Source: Chitinophagaceae bacterium | Lineage (GTDB): Bacteria > Bacteroidota > Bacteroidia > Chitinophagales > Chitinophagaceae | Assembly: GCA_016719815.1 (NCBI GenBank) | Contig: JADJYK010000004.1 | Span: 124,001 to 188,000 of the forward strand | Reading direction: 5' to 3' | DNA: 64,000 bases | Shown here: piece by piece, positions 59,152 to 64,000 of the stretch | Numbering within the stretch: the first letter of the stretch is position 1 | How the letters are laid out: each line of letters begins with the position of its first letter | The notes under the pieces: generated by a model | Databases searched by the model: none | The model's input: only the letters and a program-made list of their open reading frames with translations | What the model was told of the DNA's origin: nothing | Position numbers and translations under genes: made by a program

Positions 59152-60291
59152 ATGAAAAATGTTTTATTCATCGACAGAGACGGAACATTAATAAAGGAAG
59201 CTCCGCCCACTTACCAGATTGACTCATTTAACAAACTGGAATTTTATCCCGGCATGTTTACATGGATGAGTAAAATAGCCAACGAACTTACGTTTGAACT
59301 GGTAATGGTAACGAATCAGGATGGTTTGGGGACAGCGTCTTATCCTGAAGAAACATTCTGGCCCATTCAGCATTTTGTTATAAAGAGCCTGGGAAACGAA
59401 AACATCATCTTCAGTAATATACATATAGACAAAACCTTTCCGGCCGATAATGCACCTACCCGAAAACCAAATACGGGTATGCTTACCCAGTATCTGAACA
59501 ATAAAGAATATGATTTAGCCAGTTCTTATGTTATTGGCGACAGAATTACGGATGTGCAACTGGCAAAAAACCTCGGCTGCAAGGCCATCTGGCTCAATAA
59601 TGATGTAAACCTCGGCGCTGCAGAACTTGCAGATGACCTATCTGCCACACAATCAGTCATTGCACTGGAAACGACAAACTGGAAAGACATCTATGAGTTT
59701 CTGAAACTTGGTCAGCGTACAATACAACATGAAAGAAACACCAACGAAACAAAAATCAGCCTCTCACTAAACCTGGATGGCAACGGCACAGCCAACATTG
59801 ATACCGGCCTTCATTTCTTCAATCACATGCTGGAGCAGCTTAGTCGCCATAGCAGCGTTGACATAATACTAAAAGTAAATGGTGACCTGCATATTGACGA
59901 ACACCATACTATAGAAGATACAGGCATTGCCCTTGGCGAAGCTTTTGCTTTAGCATTGGGCAACAAAAAAGGAATTGAACGCTACGGCTTCACATTACCA
60001 ATGGACGATTGTCTGGCGCAAGTGGCCATAGATTTTGGCGGAAGAAACTGGCTGGTATGGGAAGCTGATTTCAGAAGAGAAAAAGTGGGTGATATGCCAA
60101 CCGAAATGTTTTACCATTTCTTTAAGTCATTCTCAGATGCAGCTAAATGTAACCTTAATATTAAAGCAGAAGGTGAAAATGAGCACCACAAAATTGAATC
60201 TATTTTCAAAGCATGGGCAAAGGCAATAAAAGCAGCAATAAAAAGAGACATCAATAATCAGCAGTTACCCAGTACAAAAGGAGTATTATAA
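59152..60291 (+). CDS. hisB: Bifunctional histidinol-phosphatase / imidazoleglycerol-phosphate dehydratase
   Basis: 379 residues. N-terminal HAD phosphatase: FIDRDGTLIKEA, with GDRITDVQLAKNLGC. C-terminal IGPD domain from about residue 190: NIDTGLHFFNHMLEQLSRH, DEHHTIEDTGIALGEA and the second metal motif region GENEHHKIESIFKAWAKAI. It catalyses steps 6 and 8 of the pathway. Its stop overlaps the hisH start. Confidence 0.97.
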   Translation: MKNVLFIDRDGTLIKEAPPTYQIDSFNKLEFYPGMFTWMSKIANELTFELVMVTNQDGLGTASYPEETFWPIQHFVIKSLGNENIIFSNIHIDKTFPADNAPTRKPNTGMLTQYLNNKEYDLASSYVIGDRITDVQLAKNLGCKAIWLNNDVNLGAAELADDLSATQSVIALETTNWKDIYEFLKLGQRTIQHERNTNETKISLSLNLDGNGTANIDTGLHFFNHMLEQLSRHSSVDIILKVNGDLHIDEHHTIEDTGIALGEAFALALGNKKGIERYGFTLPMDDCLAQVAIDFGGRNWLVWEADFRREKVGDMPTEMFYHFFKSFSDAAKCNLNIKAEGENEHHKIESIFKAWAKAIKAAIKRDINNQQLPSTKGVL

Positions 60292-60884
60292 TGAGCATAG
60301 TAATTATAAAATACAATGCAGGTAATATTCAGTCAGTTCTGTTTGCACTGGAAAGGCTGGGCATAAATGCCATTGTAACCGAAGATGCAGCAAAAATAGT
60401 ATCGGCCGATAAAATCATCTTCCCGGGCGTTGGTGAAGCAAGCACAGCTATGCAATACCTAAAGGAAAGAAAACTGAATGAATTAATCATTTCACTGAAA
60501 CAACCCGTGCTGGGTATTTGCCTAGGAATGCAGTTGTTATGCAATTATTCAGAAGAAGGAAATACAAAATGCCTTGGTATTTTTGAAAGCGTTTCAGTAA
60601 AAAGGTTTACCCCTGTCAAAAGCAGCGACAAAGTACCACAAGTAGGATGGAATACCGTTACAAATCTGAAATCTCCACTTTTCAATTATGTTTCGGAAAA
60701 CAGTTATTGCTACTTCGTTCATGGTTATTATGCTGAAGAAAGCGAATACACCATTGCAACTACAAACTATACAAAACCATACAGCGCTGCATTACAGAAA
60801 AACAATTTCTTTGGAGTGCAGTTTCATCCTGAAAAAAGCGCAAAGACAGGAGATGTTATTTTAAAGAATTTTTTATCATTATGA
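60291..60884 (+). CDS. hisH: Imidazole glycerol phosphate synthase, glutaminase subunit
   Basis: 197 residues. Class I glutaminase triad: nucleophile Cys in GICLGMQLL, then VQFHPEKSAKTGD with the His-Glu pair. Start YNAGNIQSVLFALERLG. It supplies ammonia to HisF. Overlaps hisB and hisA by short ATGA-type junctions. Confidence 0.96.
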   Translation: MSIVIIKYNAGNIQSVLFALERLGINAIVTEDAAKIVSADKIIFPGVGEASTAMQYLKERKLNELIISLKQPVLGICLGMQLLCNYSEEGNTKCLGIFESVSVKRFTPVKSSDKVPQVGWNTVTNLKSPLFNYVSENSYCYFVHGYYAEESEYTIATTNYTKPYSAALQKNNFFGVQFHPEKSAKTGDVILKNFLSL

Positions 60885-61651
60885 CGAACGCAGCATTAAT
60901 AAACAACCCAGAAGGCAAACTTTCTAAGAATTTCGGCTTCATCATACCGGCAATTGATATTATTGACGGGAAATGTGTACGCCTGTCCAAAGGCGATTAC
61001 AATCAGAAAACAGTGTACAACGAAAATCCGCTTGACGTGGCATTGCAGTTCCAGGATGCAGGCATACAACGGCTGCACCTGGTTGACCTGGATGGCGCAA
61101 AAGCGGGGAATGTAAAAAACTGGAATGTGCTGGAAATGATTGCCTCAAAAACAAAACTTCTCATTGATTTCAGCGGCGGAATCAGTACTGCTGAGAATGC
61201 AGCTATCGCTTTTAACTCAGGTACTGCCTGGGTAGCTGTAGGAAGTATAGCTGTAAAAGATGAGGCTACACTAAGTAACTGGCTCCACGATTTTGGAGCT
61301 GACCGTTTTATAGTCGGGGCCGATGTAAAAAATGAAAAAATTGCAATTAAAGGCTGGACAGAAACTACAGCGACAACAGTATTTGAACTGATTGAAAACT
61401 ATAAAACAAAAGGTATAAAGCAATTCTTTTGCACCGACATCAGTAAAGACGGAATGTTGCAGGGAACAGCATTGCCTCTGTATAAAAAAATAATGAATCA
61501 GCATCCGTCTATCGACCTGATTGCCAGCGGGGGCATTTCAACAGCAGAAGAACTGGAGCAATTGCGTGAAGCAGGTTGTGAAGGTGCTATAGTTGGTAAG
61601 GCATTTTACGAAAACAGGATTGCCCTGGCCGACCTCACGAAATTTTTGTAA
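60881..61651 (+). CDS. hisA: ProFAR isomerase
   Basis: 256 residues with a short N-terminal extension before the barrel start IIPAIDIIDGKCVRLSKGDY. Active-site Asp residues are in PAIDI and CTDISKDGMLQG; phosphate sites FSGGISTAE and ASGGISTAEELE are duplicated as in the half-barrel fold. Follows hisH with a 4-bp overlap. Confidence 0.96.
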   Translation: MTNAALINNPEGKLSKNFGFIIPAIDIIDGKCVRLSKGDYNQKTVYNENPLDVALQFQDAGIQRLHLVDLDGAKAGNVKNWNVLEMIASKTKLLIDFSGGISTAENAAIAFNSGTAWVAVGSIAVKDEATLSNWLHDFGADRFIVGADVKNEKIAIKGWTETTATTVFELIENYKTKGIKQFFCTDISKDGMLQGTALPLYKKIMNQHPSIDLIASGGISTAEELEQLREAGCEGAIVGKAFYENRIALADLTKFL

Positions 61652-61652
61652 C

Positions 61653-62406
61653 ATGCTAACAAGAAGAATCATACCCTGCCTCGATATTAAAGACGGAAGA
61701 ACTGTAAAGGGTACCAACTTTATACATCTCCGTGATGCCGGCGATCCGGTAGAACTGGCCATCCGTTATTGCGAAGAAGGAGCTGACGAACTGGTTTTTC
61801 TCGATATTACCGCCACGACAGAAAAAGAAAACACTGGCCAGGTTAGTAAGGGATATAGCCACACATATCAGCATTCCTTTTACGGTAGGCGGCGGAATAA
61901 ATACAGCGGAAGATGTGACATTGCTGTTGGAAAATGGTGCAGACAAAATCTCCATTAATACTTCAGCCGTCCGCAATCCTTCGCTGGTGGATGAACTGGC
62001 AAAGAATTTTGGCAGCCAGTGTGTAGTGGTGGCCATAGATGCAAAAATCACAGATAACGACTGGAAAGTGGTAACACACGGAGGAAGAACTCCCACTTCC
62101 CTGCTGGTTACAGACTGGGCAAAAGAAATTGCAGACAGAGGGGCCGGAGAAATACTACTGACCTCCATGGAAAATGACGGAACAAAAAATGGATTTGCAG
62201 TTGAATTAACAAAAGAGATTTCGGGCACTGTTCATATTCCTGTGATTGCATCCGGCGGCGCAGGAAAAATAGAACACTTCGCAACCGTTTTTCATGATGG
62301 CAATGCCGATGCTGCGCTGGCTGCTAGTATTTTTCATTTCGGAGAGATTGCCATTACTGATTTAAAGCGATATTTACAAGAGCAAAAAATTCCAGTCAGG
62401 TTATGA
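61653..62406 (+). CDS. hisF: Imidazole glycerol phosphate synthase, cyclase subunit, one frameshift
   Basis: ATG at 61653 (MLTRRIIPCLDIKDGRTVKG). One extra A in the AAAAA run at 61822-61826 shifts the frame; corrected, the text reads TEKKTLARLVRDIATHIS, then PFTVGGGINTAEDVTLL and ENGADKISINTSAV. Catalytic Asp residues are in CLDIKDG and LTSMENDGTKNG. About 250 residues. It closes the imidazole ring with ammonia from HisH. Confidence 0.94.
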
Positions 62407-62594
62407 GAGTTACGATTACCATAATAACAGTAACACTGCTTGTGGCATTGTATTTGTTTTGGCATTTTGATAACAAGAGAAAAAGAAGAAATGCTGAGCA
62501 TCATGAAAAGAGAAAGGAAGAGTTTGATAGATTGATGGAAATTTTAAAAGAAAAAGAAAGTAATTCAATAGCAGAAAAAATAATTAAAAAATGA
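62403..62594 (+). CDS. Small membrane protein inside the his operon
   Basis: 63 residues. One N-terminal helix (TIITVTLLVALYLFWHF) followed by a very basic/acidic helix likely to be a coiled coil (KRKRRNAEHHEKRKEEFDRL). It overlaps hisF (ATG at 62403) and hisIE (62591) by 4 bp each, so it is translated with the his genes. Not known as a his gene; function unknown. Confidence 0.7.
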   Translation: MRVTITIITVTLLVALYLFWHFDNKRKRRNAEHHEKRKEEFDRLMEILKEKESNSIAEKIIKK

Positions 62595-63184
62595 ACCCGG
62601 ACTTTTCAAAATATACAGATGGCCTCATTCCTGTTATCATCCAGGATAATATAACCGGCAAAGTGCTGATGCTGGGCTTTATGAATGAAGAGGCTTTGCA
62701 AAAAACAGAGGCAGAAGGCATTGTCATATTCTTTAGCCGCAGTAAACAACGCTTATGGACGAAAGGCGAAACATCTGGCAATTATCTCAATGTAAAAGAA
62801 ATTTTATGTGATTGTGATAGTGATACCCTCCTCATTAAAGCTTCTCCATGCGGGCCTGTTTGCCATACAGGAGCAGATACCTGCTTTAATGAAAAAAATC
62901 CGTCATTCTCCTTACAAAAACTGGAGGAAGTAATTATCAACAGAAGAAATCACCCGGCCGAAACTTCTTATACTTCATCATTATTTGCCAAGGGCATCAA
63001 CAAAATTGCGCAGAAAGTAGGTGAAGAAGCTGTTGAACTGGTAATAGAAAGTAAGGATGATGATGAAGAAAAATTTCTTGGCGAGGCCGCCGATTTACTT
63101 TTTCATTATCTCGTTCTGCTGCAAGCTAAAGGCTTTCAACTGGATGATGTAATAAATGTTTTAAGAAAAAGGCACAATAAATAA
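62591..63184 (+). CDS. hisI: Phosphoribosyl-AMP cyclohydrolase / phosphoribosyl-ATP pyrophosphatase
   Basis: 197 residues, bifunctional HisIE. HisI part: GLIPVIIQDNITGKVLMLGF, the zinc motif CDCDSDT, and the second zinc Cys in CHTGADTCF. HisE part from about residue 110: KVGEEAVELVIESKDDDEEK, then EAADLLFHYLVLL. Catalyses steps 2 and 3. Last recognised gene of the operon; the following 280 bp hold no further his gene. Confidence 0.96.
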   Translation: MNPDFSKYTDGLIPVIIQDNITGKVLMLGFMNEEALQKTEAEGIVIFFSRSKQRLWTKGETSGNYLNVKEILCDCDSDTLLIKASPCGPVCHTGADTCFNEKNPSFSLQKLEEVIINRRNHPAETSYTSSLFAKGINKIAQKVGEEAVELVIESKDDDEEKFLGEAADLLFHYLVLLQAKGFQLDDVINVLRKRHNK

Positions 63185-63464
63185 ATAAATCCTCTTAAAC
63201 AAAGTATATTTTACGTAGCCACCGGCACAAAGCGTAAAAAAAATTGCGAAATCAACTATCCTATTTTTGATTCCTGGCGAGTACTTCAATAAACTTGCGT
63301 AGCAAAAATAGCATCAGCTTTGCATAAAAAAATTAAAGCAATCATAATAGGCAAAAAAGATTCTTATCATTTTGACTGGGTAATTACGACAACAGGAAAC
63401 TGCCGTCTTACCGGCAACCACCTATTGCCTTTTATAATCCTTTTTTTGTTCTCCTGTTTAAAAA

Positions 63465-64000
63465 CTATCTGCGCAGATACTTTGCTAACTTTCCAGGTTT
63501 AATCAATTTGACAGCATTAACAACTATGCCAGCATTCAGTTTAGCACCATCTTTGTTTGTATGTGTATGATCGGCCGGAAAAAATGTCTTCACTTTCCCC
63601 TCTCCCAGTTTTTCATATTCTGCAGCCACCAGTTCATTCAGGTCAATAAAATATGCACCTTCCTGTTCAGCTATTTGCATTGCCCATAAGGCATATGAAT
63701 CAGATGAACGGGTTAGTTTCCCTTCCTTCCAGTTATTGCGGGGCACCAAAGAACAGATGATAGGTGTGGCCCCCTTTACTTTTGTTTCTTTTACATATTT
63801 CCGCATATACCAGCCATACGTATAAACCATCTCTTTTACCTTCCGGATGGGATTATATATTTCTACACTGTCATAGCCAATACCCCTGATTGTTCCTCTG
63901 GCTCTTGCCGTATCATCCAGCGGGCTGGCATCGTTGTGACCAAACTGCATGATAACATAATCGCCCTTCTTCAAAGTTTGCAAAATTTTATCCCAGCGGC
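63465..64000 (-). CDS. SGNH acetylesterase, rhamnogalacturonan-acetylesterase type (partial)
   Basis: The C-terminal about 178 residues are in the window; the N-terminal GDS block lies beyond the right edge, with the frame still open at 64000 (RWDKILQTLKKGD). The Asn block VIMQFGHNDASPL and the catalytic Asp-His block FFPADHTHTNKDGAK are present, followed by LNAGIVVNAVKLIKPG. CE12-type enzymes remove acetyl groups from pectic rhamnogalacturonan. It is convergent with the his operon. Confidence 0.85.
   Translation of the reverse strand, partial: RWDKILQTLKKGDYVIMQFGHNDASPLDDTARARGTIRGIGYDSVEIYNPIRKVKEMVYTYGWYMRKYVKETKVKGATPIICSLVPRNNWKEGKLTRSSDSYALWAMQIAEQEGAYFIDLNELVAAEYEKLGEGKVKTFFPADHTHTNKDGAKLNAGIVVNAVKLIKPGKLAKYLRR

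Noticed and set aside
61656..62228. Minus-strand open frame of 190 codons over hisF
   Set aside because: Antisense of hisF; long only because hisF is frame-broken and codon-biased.
63320..63502. 60-codon plus-strand frame between hisIE and the acetylesterase
   Set aside because: Overlaps the end of the acetylesterase gene, has a signal-like hydrophobic run by chance and no homologue I recognise.
1..64000. tRNA, rRNA or CRISPR features
   Set aside because: No TPsiC-arm-like GGTTCGA-ATCC context, no rRNA conserved blocks and no regularly spaced direct repeats were seen by eye; a tRNAscan or CRISPR search was not possible.

Overview
The window looks like chromosomal DNA from a Bacteroidota bacterium, most likely close to the Chitinophagaceae. 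This rests on content: TTG-N19-TAnnTTTG promoters, a TonB receptor with a CarboxypepD_reg-like N-terminal domain, a secreted M43 protease with a type IX sorting tail, an HU-CCDC81 protein next to a giant TPR protein, the MoxR/DUF4350/DUF4129/SpoIIM/RDD cluster, and a his operon in the usual Bacteroidota order. No tRNA, rRNA, CRISPR array or complete insertion sequence was recognised.

Layout. 1-4956: MoxR-type ATPase and membrane protein cluster. 4957-10300: mobile or decaying ground with palindromes, a gene remnant, a broken esterase, a decayed four-helix-bundle gene, and an intact proS. 10500-15355: lipoproteins, a FadL-type porin, an acyl-CoA thioesterase and holA. 15554-18776: a three-gene cluster of two paralogous membrane-anchored coiled-coil proteins around an exported Ppx/GppA-like (actin-fold) protein; no described system matches it that I know of. 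19086-24917: a cyclic-2,3-diphosphoglycerate-synthetase-like gene lacking its P-loop segment, ctlX, DUF1684, a sugar-nucleotide-type reductase and a prolyl oligopeptidase. 25038-29002: ATP-type pfkA divergent from a PPi-type phosphofructokinase followed by pyk, a glycolytic island. 29061-33475: cytochrome c, M43 protease, glutaminyl cyclase, methyltransferase, HU-CCDC81 protein. 33477-38202: outer-membrane barrel plus a 1000-residue TPR protein, in one operon with the HU-CCDC81 gene. 38431-45543: DoxX, thioesterase, M50 protease, PBP4, cinA and a 2-oxoacid dehydrogenase E2. 45886-55400: phosphatase, S9 peptidase, TonB receptor, methyltransferase, EamA transporter, glycosyltransferase, exonuclease. 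55671-63184: small lipoprotein and the complete his operon behind a histidine attenuator. 63465-64000: start of an SGNH acetylesterase.

The most striking object is inside cinA (42735-43217). An in-frame segment of about 161 codons encodes a DUF559/Vsr-like endonuclease domain bounded by G/C-rich hairpins in inverted orientation. It looks like a self-contained mobile element that can be read through by its host protein. Other REP-like and word-like repeats lie nearby, including an inverted pair flanking the E2 gene and repeat-derived linker sequence inside it.

About twenty genes, including pyk, hisD, hisC, hisF and cinA, carry single-base frameshifts, mostly in short homopolymers and often in compensating pairs. 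Sequencing or assembly error is the simplest explanation. I annotate these genes as one span each and say where the frame changes.
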